A DNA stretch of 64,000 nucleotides, taken from contig NZ_BBJP01000030.1 of the NCBI RefSeq assembly GCF_000739595.1, forward strand, positions 62,001 to 126,000, read 5' to 3'. Position numbers and translations under genes: made by a program. This stretch comes from Halorubrum halophilum (GTDB lineage Archaea > Halobacteriota > Halobacteria > Halobacteriales > Haloferacaceae). Shown one piece after another: positions 46,263 through 55,848 of the stretch; position 1 is the stretch's first letter, and the number at the start of each line of letters is the position of its first letter. The notes under the pieces are model-generated. The model was not told the origin of the DNA and searched no databases. It worked only from the letters and a program-made list of their open reading frames with translations.

Positions 46263-47153
46263 TTACTCGACCAGCCGCTCGATCTCCGTAACGAGGATAC
46301 CGGTCGCGCCGACCGACTTCAGCTCCGAGATCGTCGCGAACACGTCTCGCTCGTCGACGACGGCATGGACCGCGACCATCCCGTTCCCGTTCTCGTCGGC
46401 CTCGACGTTCATGACGGTCGGCCCGCCGAGTCCGGGGATCACGTCTTTTACCTCGTCGAGCCGCTCTTCCGGGGCGTTCATCATCAGGTACCGGCGCCCG
46501 TCGGCTGCGAGCACGGACTCGAAGGCGGTCAGCACCTGTTTGACCTTCGGGTTGTCGACGACATCCGGGCGAGCGAACAGCCGCACCGAGGAGTCGAGCA
46601 CGTCGTCGATCACGGCGAGGCGGTTCACCTTCAGCGTCGTCCCCGTGGAGGTGATGTCGACGATGGCGTCGGCCATGTCGACGTGGGGGGTCAGCTCCGT
46701 CGCGCCCGTCACGGTGACCACGTCGGCGTCGACGCCGACGCGATCGAGGTAGTCGCGGGTGATCGCCGGGAACTCGGTGGCGACCGTGCCGCCGTCGAGG
46801 TCCGCGACGACCGAGATGTCGCCGTCTTCCGGCGCCGCGAGGACGAGCTTGCAGGAGCCGTACCCCAGATCGAGCAGGTCGACGAGGTCGTCGTCGACCG
46901 CCTCGCTCGCGGAGTCGGCGACGCCGCCGGACTCCGCGGCCTGATCGAGGCCCGTGATCCCCACGTCCGCCGCGCCGTCGCGGACGTACTCGGGGATGTC
47001 GGCCGCCCGGGCGAAGAGGATCGACACGTCGGGGTCGACGGTGTCGGCGTACAGCTGGCGGTCGGCGGTCTCCTCGACGTGGAGCCCCGCGCGCTCCAGA
47101 AGCGAGAGCGTCGGATCGTGTAGGCGGCCCTTGTTGGGGACGGCGATGCGCAT
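46263..47153 (-). CDS. hisG: ATP phosphoribosyltransferase (long form)
   Basis: First enzyme of histidine synthesis (296 residues). The long HisG form carries a C-terminal regulatory domain (about 215-290, [16 protein letters not shown]) and needs no HisZ. Catalytic half: [15 protein letters not shown] at the start, [10 protein letters not shown] near 64 and the PRPP loop [15 protein letters not shown] near 162. ATG at 47153 is the conserved start; the longer upstream frame runs through repeat F. No other his genes are adjacent. Confidence 0.95.
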   Translation of the reverse strand: MRIAVPNKGRLHDPTLSLLERAGLHVEETADRQLYADTVDPDVSILFARAADIPEYVRDGAADVGITGLDQAAESGGVADSASEAVDDDLVDLLDLGYGSCKLVLAAPEDGDISVVADLDGGTVATEFPAITRDYLDRVGVDADVVTVTGATELTPHVDMADAIVDITSTGTTLKVNRLAVIDDVLDSSVRLFARPDVVDNPKVKQVLTAFESVLAADGRRYLMMNAPEERLDEVKDVIPGLGGPTVMNVEADENGNGMVAVHAVVDERDVFATISELKSVGATGILVTEIERLVE

Positions 47154-47235
47154 ACGGAGAGCGTCGCGGGGAGGCGGGGAAACGTTTTCGTCCGGGGAGC
47201 GGTGGCGAGCGGCGACGTGAGATAGGTGAGAAACG

Positions 47236-47516
47236 GTCGTGCGGTGGCGCGCGCCGCCGAGCGCCCGCAGGGCGCGAGGTGCACGCGCGAGGGACGCGGC
47301 GAGCGAGGTTGGCGACCGAAGGGGGCCCCGAGCGAGCCGCGAGGCTGGGGAGGCGTGAGGCTGCGGTGCGGTCGTAGTCGGGTGGGACTCAAAGGGGCAG
47401 CCGCGAGGCAGGCACAGGCGACGGAAGCACCGCAAGGAGCGAGTGAAACGAGCGACTGAGGAGCGCAACAAGCGTGTGCCTGCCTCGCGGCTGGGGCTTT
47501 GTAGGCGTTCACCGCA
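47236..47516 (-). repeat. Dispersed structured repeat, copy F (19-bp perfect hairpin)
   Basis: Minus-strand copy in the 418-bp gap between hisG and a membrane-protein gene, behind that gene's stop and in its orientation. Read on the minus strand: GCGGTGAACGCCTACAAAGCCCCAG, then hairpin 1 with a perfect 19-bp stem (47398-47416 with 47475-47493), closed by CCC/CCC and AAAG/CTTT, and a conserved loop containing CTCAGTCGCTCG and TGCGGTGCTTC. Then CTCCCCAGCCTCGCGG, a GCGCCC/GGGCGC hairpin near 47261-47275 and GCGCGCCACCGCA. The TATA-like boxes of the other copies are missing and no terminal inverted repeats were found. Confidence 0.78.
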
Positions 47517-47571
47517 GAGTCATCGGTCACGTGTCACCGAGCGACCAGGTTTTTGCAGGACCCGCCTTTTC

Positions 47572-47979
47572 CTAACGACCGACAGACGTACCCGCAACCG
47601 CGTCAAACCGCCTTCTCACCACCCAGTACGCGACGGGGAGACAGCAGGCGAACGCGATCGGCCAGACGGTCAGCTGTGAGATCGGATCGGGCGGCGAGAC
47701 GAGGTTCCCGGCGACCAGTCCGCCGAGGCCGGCGGCGACGACGGTGGCGGTGGCTCGCTCCCACCGGGACGGCGGATACTCGCGAGGGCGTCCGCGACAC
47801 CACCAGAGGAGGTAATAGAAGAGTACAATACCCGAAAGTGGCGCGAGAACGCCCCAAAAAGCCGGATAGTCGCTCCCACGAGCGCGCGCGTCGAAGTTGA
47901 CCCAGATGCCGGTCGCGAGCCAGACGAACAGCACGAGGGCCGCGCCGAACGCGGCGAGGGGTGTGAGCTGGAGGGACAC
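47572..47979 (-). CDS. Membrane protein of unknown function, three helices
   Basis: A 135-residue protein with hydrophobic segments at about 8-26, 40-60 and 82-125 (the last probably two helices) and a short loop [14 protein letters not shown] that is typical of small haloarchaeal membrane proteins. I do not recognise a family. ATG at 47979 ([12 protein letters not shown]) is the only good start. It is divergent from uvrB. Repeat F follows its stop. Confidence 0.65.
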   Translation of the reverse strand: MSLQLTPLAAFGAALVLFVWLATGIWVNFDARARGSDYPAFWGVLAPLSGIVLFYYLLWWCRGRPREYPPSRWERATATVVAAGLGGLVAGNLVSPPDPISQLTVWPIAFACCLPVAYWVVRRRFDAVAGTSVGR

Positions 47980-48101
47980 GATTGCAGTTCCGTCCGATCG
48001 CTAATCGGTCTTCCCCTCGATGGACCGCTCTGCGTGGGAACTCCGACGCCGACCCCCGTAGCCGCGCCGCTCAAGTGTCTCGCCGCCCAACCACGCGTAT
48101 C

Positions 48102-50156
48102 GTGAGCGACGCCGACTCCCCCCTCTCCGAGGACCGCCCGACCGTCGACCGCCCCCTCCGCGTCGACGCCCCGTTCGAGCCCGCGGGCGACCAGCCGGAG
48201 GCGATCGAGGGGCTCGTCGAGGGGTTCGAGTCGGGCGCCGACAAACAGACCCTCCTCGGCGTGACGGGATCCGGGAAGACCAACACCGTCTCGTGGGTCG
48301 CCGAGGAGCTCGACCAGCCGACGCTCGTGTTAGCCCACAACAAGACGCTCGCGGCCCAGCTCTACGAGGAGTTCCGCGAGCTGTTCCCGGACAACGCCGT
48401 CGAGTACTTCGTCTCCTACTACGACTACTACCAGCCGGAGGCGTACGTCGAGCAGACGGACACGTTCATCGACAAGGAGATGTCGATCAACGAGGAGATC
48501 GACCGCCTGCGCCACTCCGCGACGCGTTCCCTCCTCACCCGCGACGACGTGATCGTGGTCGCGAGCGTCTCCGCCATCTACGGGCTCGGCGACCCGCAGA
48601 ACTACCGCGACATGGCGCTCCGCTTGGAGGTCGGCGAGGAGGTGGGCCGCGAGGAGCTACTCGCCCGGCTCGTCGACCTGAACTACGAGCGCAACGACGT
48701 GGACTTCACGCAGGGCACCTTCCGCGTCCGGGGCGACACCGTCGAGATCTACCCGATGTACGGGCGGTACGCGGTCCGGGTGGAGCTGTGGGGCAAGGAG
48801 ATCGACCGGATGATCAAGGTGGACCCGATGCACGGCGAGGTCGTCTCGGAGGAGCCGGCCGTGATGCTCCACCCCGCCGAGCACTACTCGATCCCGGACG
48901 ACCAGCTGGAGCAGGCGACCGCGGAGATCGAGGATCTGATGGAGAAACGCGTCAGCTACTTCGAGCGGCAGGGCGATCTGGTGGCGGCCCAGCGCATCGA
49001 GGAGCGCACCACCTTCGACCTGGAGATGCTCCGGGAGGCGGGCTACTGCTCGGGGATCGAGAACTACTCGGTCCACATGGACGACCGCGAGTCGGGCGAC
49101 GCCCCGTACACCCTCATCGACTACTTCCCCGACGACTTCCTCACCGTGATCGACGAGTCCCACCAGACGATCCCCCAGATAAAGGGCCAGTACGAGGGCG
49201 ACAAGTCGCGGAAGGACTCGCTGGTCGAGAACGGGTTCCGGCTCCCCACGGCGTACGACAACCGCCCGCTCACCTTCGAGGAATTCGAGGAGAAGACGGA
49301 CCGCACCCTCTACGTCTCGGCGACCCCCGGAGACTACGAGCGCGAGACCTCCGACCGGATCGTCGAGCAGATCGTTCGCCCGACCCACCTCGTCGACCCG
49401 AAGGTGGAAATCGCGGAGGCGACGGGGCAGGTCGAGGACCTCTTAGAGCGGGTCGACGACCGGATCGAGCGCGACGAGCGCGTCCTCGTCACCACGCTCA
49501 CCAAGCGGATGGCCGAGGACCTCACGGAGTACTTCGAGGAGGCCGGGATCGACGTCGCGTACATGCACGACGAGACGGACACCTTGGAGCGCCACGAGAT
49601 TATCCGCGACCTCCGCTTGGGCAACATCGACGTGCTCGTCGGGATCAACCTGCTCCGCGAGGGGCTCGACATCCCGGAGGTGAGCCTCGTCGCCATCCTC
49701 GACGCCGACCAAGAAGGGTTCCTCCGCTCCACGACGACACTCGTCCAGACGATGGGGCGCGCCGCCCGCAACGTCAACGGCGAGGTCGTTCTCTACGCCG
49801 ACCGAACCACCGACTCGATGGAGGAAGCCATCGAAGAGACCCAGCGCCGCCGCGAGATCCAACTGGAGTACAACACCGAACACGGCTACGAGGCGACCAC
49901 CATCGACAAGCCGGTCAGCGAGACGAACCTCCCGGGGTCGAAGACGGACACCTCGAGCGTGAGCGTGGGTGACGTCGAGAGCGAAGACGAGGCGAAAGCG
50001 CAGATCGAGGCGCTCGAAGACCGGATGGACGAGGCCGCGAGCAACCTGGAGTTCGAACTGGCGGCCGACATCCGCGACCGGATCGCGGAGCTGCGGCGCG
50101 CGTTCGACCTCAACGGCGGCGACGACGGCGTGCCGGCGCCGGCGATAGACGAGTAG
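48102..50156 (+). CDS. uvrB: Excinuclease ABC subunit B
   Basis: Central helicase-like subunit of nucleotide excision repair (684 residues). Walker [14 protein letters not shown] near residue 51, the beta-hairpin [18 protein letters not shown] near 106-123 that clamps DNA, helicase motifs [14 protein letters not shown] near 350 and [19 protein letters not shown] near 550, and the UvrC-binding UVR domain at the C-terminus ([19 protein letters not shown]). GTG at 48102 is chosen because the N-terminus [17 protein letters not shown] then has normal length. UvrA is encoded at 15-18 kb. Confidence 0.97.
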   Translation: MSDADSPLSEDRPTVDRPLRVDAPFEPAGDQPEAIEGLVEGFESGADKQTLLGVTGSGKTNTVSWVAEELDQPTLVLAHNKTLAAQLYEEFRELFPDNAVEYFVSYYDYYQPEAYVEQTDTFIDKEMSINEEIDRLRHSATRSLLTRDDVIVVASVSAIYGLGDPQNYRDMALRLEVGEEVGREELLARLVDLNYERNDVDFTQGTFRVRGDTVEIYPMYGRYAVRVELWGKEIDRMIKVDPMHGEVVSEEPAVMLHPAEHYSIPDDQLEQATAEIEDLMEKRVSYFERQGDLVAAQRIEERTTFDLEMLREAGYCSGIENYSVHMDDRESGDAPYTLIDYFPDDFLTVIDESHQTIPQIKGQYEGDKSRKDSLVENGFRLPTAYDNRPLTFEEFEEKTDRTLYVSATPGDYERETSDRIVEQIVRPTHLVDPKVEIAEATGQVEDLLERVDDRIERDERVLVTTLTKRMAEDLTEYFEEAGIDVAYMHDETDTLERHEIIRDLRLGNIDVLVGINLLREGLDIPEVSLVAILDADQEGFLRSTTTLVQTMGRAARNVNGEVVLYADRTTDSMEEAIEETQRRREIQLEYNTEHGYEATTIDKPVSETNLPGSKTDTSSVSVGDVESEDEAKAQIEALEDRMDEAASNLEFELAADIRDRIAELRRAFDLNGGDDGVPAPAIDE

Positions 50157-50271
50157 CGGTCGCGGTCGGCGCGCGTCGCCTCCCGGCGCCGTCGTTCGCG
50201 CCGCCGCTCCGATTCTCAGCCGCGTCACCGTGGCGACGGGGTTTTTACCTCGCTGGGTCGCAGTCGGGCAC

Positions 50272-50802
50272 ATGTACCGTCGCGCGGCCGTCGCCGGCGC
50301 GCTTGCCGTCGCCACCGCCGGGTGCGTCGACCGCCTCCACGACGTCGCCGCCTCGACCCCCCGCGACCTCGGCGTGCGGAGCCGGTACGTCGACGGCAAC
50401 CCGATGGTCGACAGCCGCAGCGTCCTCGCGCGCCCCGAGGAACTGCTGACGCACGCGGCCTCCTTCCGATCCGCCGCCGCGGCCCGCGGCGCGCTCAAGC
50501 CCGACGCGACCGAATCGCGAGCGTTCGTCGAGCGCACCGACTTCGTCGACGACGGCGGCGACGCGATCCTCGTGATCGCACAGCGGCTCACCGTGCCCGA
50601 GGTTCGCCTCCGGCTCGGCGGGATCAGCCGCACGGGCGACCACTCGCTCCGGATCGCGGTCGACCAGAGCGGCGTCCGCGGCGAGGTCGAGGCCGACGAG
50701 CCGGTCGTCAAGACGCTCCTGATGCGGCTCACCGACGAGCGCGGGCCGCCGGAGCGCGTGATCGTCTCCATCGGCGGCGAGCGCGCCGGCATCACGGTGT
50801 GA
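50272..50802 (+). CDS. Putative lipoprotein of unknown function
   Basis: A 176-residue protein with a short signal peptide and lipobox-like ATAGC at residues 15-19 (MYRRAAVAGALAVATAGCVD), suggesting a lipid-anchored extracellular protein. The rest is soluble and alpha/beta-like with no recognisable domain. ATG at 50272 is preferred over a start 42 bp upstream, because it begins the signal peptide and GTTTTTACC lies about 29 bp before it. Confidence 0.7.
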   Translation: MYRRAAVAGALAVATAGCVDRLHDVAASTPRDLGVRSRYVDGNPMVDSRSVLARPEELLTHAASFRSAAAARGALKPDATESRAFVERTDFVDDGGDAILVIAQRLTVPEVRLRLGGISRTGDHSLRIAVDQSGVRGEVEADEPVVKTLLMRLTDERGPPERVIVSIGGERAGITV

Positions 50803-50879
50803 GCGCGGCCGAGGTTCGATCCCCGCTACCCCGGCCCGGTCCCGCGATCGTTTTGTGCTCGGGCTGCATCCGATCGACC

Positions 50880-51470
50880 ATGTCACTCCGCAGTCGACTC
50901 CTCGGGTCGGCCCTCCTCGTGGTCGGCGTCGCCGCGATCGGGCTAGCCGGAACGGTCGCACCCGGCTTCGTCCCCTCGCCGTCGTCGCCCGACGGAATCG
51001 CGTTCGTCACCCCTTCCCCCGTCTCTCTCCTCGCCGCTCCCGCGCTCCTCGCGGCCGGCTCGGTCCTGCTCGTCGGCGGCGCGGCCGCCGCGGGCGGCAC
51101 CGACCGCTCCGCGCGCGCCGCGCTGGTCGCGCCTGCGCTCGGCGCGGCCGCCGCGGTCGCGTTCGGCGTCGGTCTCGCCCTGGCGCCCGCATCGGTCCCC
51201 GAGACGGCAACGAATCCGGCGGCGCACGCGGCCCTCATCGGCTCGGGCAGCGGGATCGCCGCCGGCGCCGTCGTCGGCGGCGCCGTGGCGCCGGTGGTTC
51301 AGGCGACGGTCGCGGAGGACACCCCCGCCCTGCTTGCGGGATCGACTCTGCTACTCGCGGCGCTCGCAGCGGGGGCGTCCGACCCGGTTTCGCTGATCAC
51401 CGGCGGAGTCGGCGGCGCGGTCGCCGTCGGCCTCCTCTGGACGGTCGACCCCGATCGCTGGCGGCCCTGA
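50880..51470 (+). CDS. Multi-helix membrane protein of unknown function
   Basis: A 196-residue, alanine-rich protein with about six hydrophobic segments (residues 8-27, 46-68, 78-103, 116-142, 150-162 and 170-190). No family recognised. ATG at 50880 follows the lipoprotein gene by 78 bp, so the two could be cotranscribed. The upstream part of this frame is a shadow of that gene. Confidence 0.65.
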   Translation: MSLRSRLLGSALLVVGVAAIGLAGTVAPGFVPSPSSPDGIAFVTPSPVSLLAAPALLAAGSVLLVGGAAAAGGTDRSARAALVAPALGAAAAVAFGVGLALAPASVPETATNPAAHAALIGSGSGIAAGAVVGGAVAPVVQATVAEDTPALLAGSTLLLAALAAGASDPVSLITGGVGGAVAVGLLWTVDPDRWRP

Positions 51471-51523
51471 CTCGGCTCCGTTCTGGCGTCTCTCGTCGAT
51501 CGAAAGCGGCGCAACCGCTTCGA

Positions 51524-52753
51524 TCAGTCGCTCGGGCGCTCGCTTTCGGTCTCCAGTTCGATGTCGCGGTCGGCCTCGCGGGTTTCCTCCTCCTGGCGGG
51601 CGAGGTCGACGTCGCGGGCCGTGTCTGCGTCGCGCGTCTCGTCGGTTCGGAGATCGCTGTCGGCCACCGTGTCGAGCTGTTCGAGCGCGCTCTCGATGTC
51701 TTCCAAGCCGAGCATCTTCTCCGTCTCCTCGTCGAACTCCTTGCTCTCTAACCCCTCCATCTCCTGCACGTCGGAGCCGGAGAGCGCCTTGCCGTAGCGA
51801 CCGACGAGGCTGGTGAGCTCCTGCGGGAGGACGAAGGTGGTAGACTCGCCCTTGCCGATCTCTTCTAAGGTCTCCATGCCGCGCTCGATGATGGCGCGTT
51901 CGCCCATCGACTCGGCGGAGCGGGCACGGAGGACGGTCGAAATCGCGTCCCCCTGCGCTTCGAGGATCTGCGACTGCTTTTCCCCCTGCGCGCGGATGAT
52001 GTTCGACTGCTTGTCACCCTCGGCCTGCTCGACCGCGGAGCGGCGTTCCCCCTGCGCTTCGAGGATCATCGCGCGCCGGCGGCGCTCGGCGCCGGTCTGT
52101 TGTTCCATCGCGCGCTGGACCTCCTGTGAGGGGCTCACCTCGCGGACCTCGACCGCCTCGACGCGGATCCCCCACTCGTCGGTCGGCTCGTCCAACTCCT
52201 CGTTGATGCGGTCGTTGATCTGGTCGCGCCGGGAGAGCGTGTCGTCGAGTTCCATGTCGCCGAGGACGGCGCGGAGGGTGGTCTGTGCGAGGTTCGAGAC
52301 GGCGTTTTTGTAGTCGTCGACCTCTAAAAAGGCCTTTTTCGCGTCCATCACCTTGATGTAGACGACCGCGTCCGCGGTCACCGGCGAGTTGTCCCGCGTG
52401 ATCGCCGACTGGCTCGGCACGTCGATCGTCTGGGTCCGCATGTCGAACGCGTACGTGCGGGAGACGAACGGCGGGATGAGGTGAACGCCCGGTTCGAGCA
52501 GTTTGCGAAATTCGCCGAACACGGTGAGCGCCTCCTTGTCGTAGGCGTCGACGATCTCGACGGCGCTGACGACCGTGACCGCCGCCACCAACACCGCGAG
52601 CGCGCCGACCCCGAAGACGAGGCTCTGGCTGAGGAGGGCGAAGCCGACGAGGAGCGCGCCCGCGAGGGCGACGTACCGCCAGACAGCGTCCGGGATCGAC
52701 CCCGTCGCCTCCCCGATTTCGAGGGCGTCGTCGCGCGGACCTTGAGTTCCCAT
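51524..52753 (-). CDS. SPFH/Band 7 (stomatin/prohibitin-like) membrane protein
   Basis: A 409-residue stomatin-type protein that forms oligomeric membrane scaffolds. Two hydrophobic segments at about 25-60 anchor it, then a Band 7 domain (about 65-220, with EALTVFGEFRKLLEPGVHLI and the DNSPVTADAVVYIKV block). A long helical, repeat-rich coiled coil follows (220-330, with AEGDKQSNIIRAQGEKQSQI and EAQGDAISTVLRA). The last 70 residues are very acidic. No NfeD protease gene is adjacent. Confidence 0.9.
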   Translation of the reverse strand: MGTQGPRDDALEIGEATGSIPDAVWRYVALAGALLVGFALLSQSLVFGVGALAVLVAAVTVVSAVEIVDAYDKEALTVFGEFRKLLEPGVHLIPPFVSRTYAFDMRTQTIDVPSQSAITRDNSPVTADAVVYIKVMDAKKAFLEVDDYKNAVSNLAQTTLRAVLGDMELDDTLSRRDQINDRINEELDEPTDEWGIRVEAVEVREVSPSQEVQRAMEQQTGAERRRRAMILEAQGERRSAVEQAEGDKQSNIIRAQGEKQSQILEAQGDAISTVLRARSAESMGERAIIERGMETLEEIGKGESTTFVLPQELTSLVGRYGKALSGSDVQEMEGLESKEFDEETEKMLGLEDIESALEQLDTVADSDLRTDETRDADTARDVDLARQEEETREADRDIELETESERPSD

Positions 52754-52918
52754 AGCCGATATTACGGGCCGACGCTGTTAACGGTTGGCACGAGAAGGGT
52801 CGTTCGGCTCGAAATTGCCGGGGTTCGCGGATGTCCGACTCCGAGATCCTCTCCGAGGTACCGGAAACGCCCGCAAGGTCCGGGCGGCTTTAAGCGCTCG
52901 GCGCGCGGACGCAGGGAT

Positions 52919-54223
52919 ATGCCAACCGACGAGGACGACGTCGACCGCGAGTTCAGCACGCGAAGCGTTCACGCCGGGTCGGACCCGGACCCCGCGACCG
53001 GGGCCCGCGCGACGCCGATCTACCAGACGACCTCCTACGAGTTCGAGGACGCCGACCACGCCGCTCGGCTGTTCGCGCTGGAGGAGGCCGGCAACGTCTA
53101 CTCGCGGATCATGAACCCGACGAACGCCGCCCTCGAAGAGCGGATCGCCTCGCTCGAAAACGGGGTGGGCGCGGTCGCCACCTCTTCCGGGATGGCGGCG
53201 CTCGATCTCGCGACGTTCATGCTCGCGTCCGCGGGCGACAACATTGTGTCGTCGTCCGCGCTGTACGGTGGGACCTACACCTATCTCACGCACTCGGTCG
53301 AGCGCCGGGGGATCTCGACGCGGTTCGTCGACCCGCTCGACTACGAGGGGTACGCCGACGCCATCGACGAGGACACCGCCTACGTCCACCTCGAGACCAT
53401 CGGCAATCCCGCCCTCGTCACGCCCGACATCGAGCGGATCGCCGACATCGCCCACGAGCACGGCGTTCCCCTGTTCGTCGACAACACGTTCGCGACCCCC
53501 TACCTCTGCCGCCCGCTCGACCACGGCGCGGACCTCGTCTGGGAGTCGACGACGAAGTGGCTCACGGGCAACGGGACCACCGTCGGCGGGATCTTGGTCG
53601 ACGGCGGCTCGTTCCCGTGGAGCGAGTACGCCGAGAAGTATCCCGAAATCGCACAGGACAACCCCGCGTACCACGGGATCAACTACGTCGAGGCGTTCGG
53701 CGACGCGGCGTTCACCTTCGCCGCGGTCACCCGCGGCCTGCGCGATCTGGGCGATCAGCAGTCGCCGTTCGACGCGTGGAACACCCTCCAGCAGACCGAG
53801 TCGCTCCCGCTGCGGATGGAGCGCCACTGCGAGAACGCCGGGATCGTCGCCGAGTACCTCGACGAGCACGACGACGTGGCGTGGGTGAACTACCCCGGCT
53901 TGGAGAGCCACGAGACCCACGAGGAGGCCAGCGAGTACCTCGAGGGCGGCTACGGCGGCATGATCACCTTCGGGCTCGAGGGCGGCTACGAGGCTGCGAA
54001 GGGAACGGTCGAGAACGCGGACCTCGCCTCCCTGCTCGCGAACGTCGGCGACGCGAAGACGCTCGTCATCCACCCGGCGTCGACGACCCACCAACAGCTC
54101 ACCGAGGAGGAACAGGAGGCTGCGGGCGTCACCGGCGATATGGTGCGGCTCTCCGTCGGCATCGAGGACCCGGCCGACATCGTCGCCGACCTCGAAGCGG
54201 CGATCGAGCGCGCGTCGGCGTAG
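52919..54223 (+). CDS. metY: O-acetylhomoserine (thiol)-lyase type Cys/Met enzyme
   Basis: PLP enzyme of the cystathionine-synthase family (434 residues). The PLP lysine is in ESTTKWLTGNGTTVGG near residue 208, and SRIMNPTNAALEERIASLE near 60 and the GMAALDLATFMLASAGDNIV block near 91 form the cofactor site. The length and the GGILVDGGSFPW and SPFDAWNTLQQTESLPLRMERHC blocks fit MetY rather than the shorter MetB/MetC. It makes homocysteine from acetylhomoserine and sulfide. TATA-like CTTTAAGCG is about 28 bp before ATG 52919. No met partner such as metX is adjacent. Confidence 0.92.
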   Translation: MPTDEDDVDREFSTRSVHAGSDPDPATGARATPIYQTTSYEFEDADHAARLFALEEAGNVYSRIMNPTNAALEERIASLENGVGAVATSSGMAALDLATFMLASAGDNIVSSSALYGGTYTYLTHSVERRGISTRFVDPLDYEGYADAIDEDTAYVHLETIGNPALVTPDIERIADIAHEHGVPLFVDNTFATPYLCRPLDHGADLVWESTTKWLTGNGTTVGGILVDGGSFPWSEYAEKYPEIAQDNPAYHGINYVEAFGDAAFTFAAVTRGLRDLGDQQSPFDAWNTLQQTESLPLRMERHCENAGIVAEYLDEHDDVAWVNYPGLESHETHEEASEYLEGGYGGMITFGLEGGYEAAKGTVENADLASLLANVGDAKTLVIHPASTTHQQLTEEEQEAAGVTGDMVRLSVGIEDPADIVADLEAAIERASA

Positions 54224-54250
54224 GCCGGCAGGGAGATCAGTCGGGGAACG

Positions 54251-54661
54251 TCACTCCGGTTCGTACACGGCGACATCGAGGACCGACCGCACCGTATCGC
54301 TGTCGAACGTCTTCTCGGCGGTCGCAAACGTCCCGCCGTGTTCGACCGCTGAGGCCGCGATGAGCGCGTCGAGCTGATCGACAGGGGAGCCCTCTTCAAG
54401 GAGGTCGTCTTGGAGCCGTCGCGCTTCGGTTGCGGTCCGCTCCGTGACATCGAGCACTCGCATCGACCCGGTCACTGCCTGCCGCATTGTTGCGGGCTCG
54501 ACGTCAATGTAGCCGTAGGTCGCTCCCATCAACGCCTCGTACAACACGATCGACGAGACGGCCCACGGATCGCTTTCGTGTACCGTGAGAAACTCCCTCG
54601 CCGCGTCCGTCCCGTTTAGGTAATCGCTGAGAACGTTGTTGTCGAGGACCAGCACGCTCAC
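54251..54661 (-). CDS. vapC: PIN-domain toxin (VapC-like)
   Basis: A 136-residue PIN-domain RNase toxin. The acidic active site is visible: VLVLDNNVLSDYL near residues 3-15 (first Asp), the glutamate in VLYEALMGATYG near 39-50, and DALIAASAVEHGGTFATAE near 97-115 (Asp and later acidic residue). The start GTG at 54661 overlaps the antitoxin stop as GTGA. The pair is convergent with metY, with stops about 27 bp apart. Confidence 0.88.
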   Translation of the reverse strand: MSVLVLDNNVLSDYLNGTDAAREFLTVHESDPWAVSSIVLYEALMGATYGYIDVEPATMRQAVTGSMRVLDVTERTATEARRLQDDLLEEGSPVDQLDALIAASAVEHGGTFATAEKTFDSDTVRSVLDVAVYEPE

Positions 54662-54912
54662 GCGTCCCGCCCGTCGTGCGATTGATCACCCGTCTGTTCG
54701 ACGGCCCGGTCCATCGACTCGCGCATCGAGTCCCGCAGGTCGGCCATGCCCTCGCGGCTCGCCTCGGGATCGCCGCTGGCGACGCCGAACCCCTCCCACT
54801 TATCCGTCGAAGCGAGTCGTAGGATGACGTCGTCGTAGCTTTCGTCGTCTCGCTTGTGGAGGTCGAGCCGCTCTTTCGCGTCCCGAGAGACACGGATGGA
54901 GGTGTCTCCCAT
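54658..54912 (-). CDS. vapB: Antitoxin (VapB-like)
   Basis: An 84-residue protein with a short DNA-binding N-terminus (MGDTSIRVSRDAKERLDLHK, ribbon-helix-helix type) and a charged helical tail that would neutralise the toxin. It precedes vapC with a 4-bp overlap, the usual order for type II toxin-antitoxin modules. ATG at 54912 lies directly behind a candidate operator. Confidence 0.85.
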   Translation of the reverse strand: MGDTSIRVSRDAKERLDLHKRDDESYDDVILRLASTDKWEGFGVASGDPEASREGMADLRDSMRESMDRAVEQTGDQSHDGRDA

Positions 54913-54913
54913 T

Positions 54914-54935
54914 ATGTATGCAAATACGTATGCAT
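54914..54935 (-). promoter_or_regulatory. Candidate vapBC operator and promoter region
   Basis: Two direct heptamers GTATGCA at 54916-54922 and 54928-54934 (12 bp apart, about one helical turn) and a palindrome ATACGTAT at 54924-54931 sit between the vapB ATG and a CTTTATCAC box near 54940. This layout suits autorepression by the antitoxin complex. Confidence 0.5.
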
Positions 54936-55017
54936 CAGTGATAAAGATGCGGTCGCGCGGGCTCGGAGCCGTGGGCGCGTCCGGTGCCCACGCGCGTCGT
55001 TCCGCTCAGAAACGGCC

Positions 55018-55848
55018 CTACAGGTCGTCGCTGTCGAACTTCCAGAGCCCGACCAGCGGCGGCGCGATCGTCCAGAACACGAGCATTGACACCGCCGAGA
55101 TCTGCCGGTTGACGCTCTCGCCCGTGAACAGCTGTTCGCCGAGGAACGCGCTGGACAACAGTTCGACACCAGATATCGGGTTCGAGACCCGCAGGAACAC
55201 GCGGACCTGCTGTTGGGAGACCGGAAGCGGGTCGATCAGCCCGCTCGCGGCGTCGAGAAGTTGCCCGGTGACGAAGCCCCATAGCACCACGAACAAGACG
55301 AAGATCGCGACCCCGCCGATAAGCGCGCGGCGCTGCGTCTCCGCGGCCGCCGAACAGCCGACCGCGATGGCGACGAAGACGACCCCGAGCACCGCCGCGA
55401 AAACGGTGTACCCGAGGAACGCGCCGACGTTGAACGTCGCGAGCGCCCCGGTCTGTGCGAGCCCGAACAGCACGAGCGCCGGCAGCAGGAAGCCGGTGAG
55501 GACCGCGAGCGCGAGCGCGGCGCCTCGCCCGATCACCTTTCCGAAGACCACGTCGGCCCGGGAGTGCGGCAGCGACAGGAGCAGCTTCAGCGAGCCCGAC
55601 TCGCGCTCGCCGCTGACGGCGTTGTACCCGACGACGACGCCGACCAGCGGGACGAGCGTCGTCACGAGGAAGGGACCGACGGCGAAGCTCAAGAGGGCCT
55701 CGGTCGCGAACTGCTCGCCCTGGCCGGTCGGCCTGACGACGTACGCGAAGACCGCGACGAGCAGCGAGAACAGCGCCACGAGCGCCAACATCCCGCGGGA
55801 GCGCACCGCGTCCTGAAAGTCCTTCTCCGCGATCGCGGCGAGGGTCAT
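55018..55848 (-). CDS. ABC-2 type transporter permease
   Basis: Membrane subunit of an ABC exporter (276 residues, six helices, of the NosY/ABC-2 group). The first helix AIAEKDFQDAVRSRGML begins near residue 5, and a conserved segment VSGERESGSLKLLLSLPHSRADVVFGK lies near 90 (partly quoted to avoid length). It overlaps the ATP-binding gene by 4 bp (stop/start at 55845-55848). The substrate is unknown; such pairs export peptides, drugs or cell-envelope components. Confidence 0.88.
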   Translation of the reverse strand: MTLAAIAEKDFQDAVRSRGMLALVALFSLLVAVFAYVVRPTGQGEQFATEALLSFAVGPFLVTTLVPLVGVVVGYNAVSGERESGSLKLLLSLPHSRADVVFGKVIGRGAALALAVLTGFLLPALVLFGLAQTGALATFNVGAFLGYTVFAAVLGVVFVAIAVGCSAAAETQRRALIGGVAIFVLFVVLWGFVTGQLLDAASGLIDPLPVSQQQVRVFLRVSNPISGVELLSSAFLGEQLFTGESVNRQISAVSMLVFWTIAPPLVGLWKFDSDDL

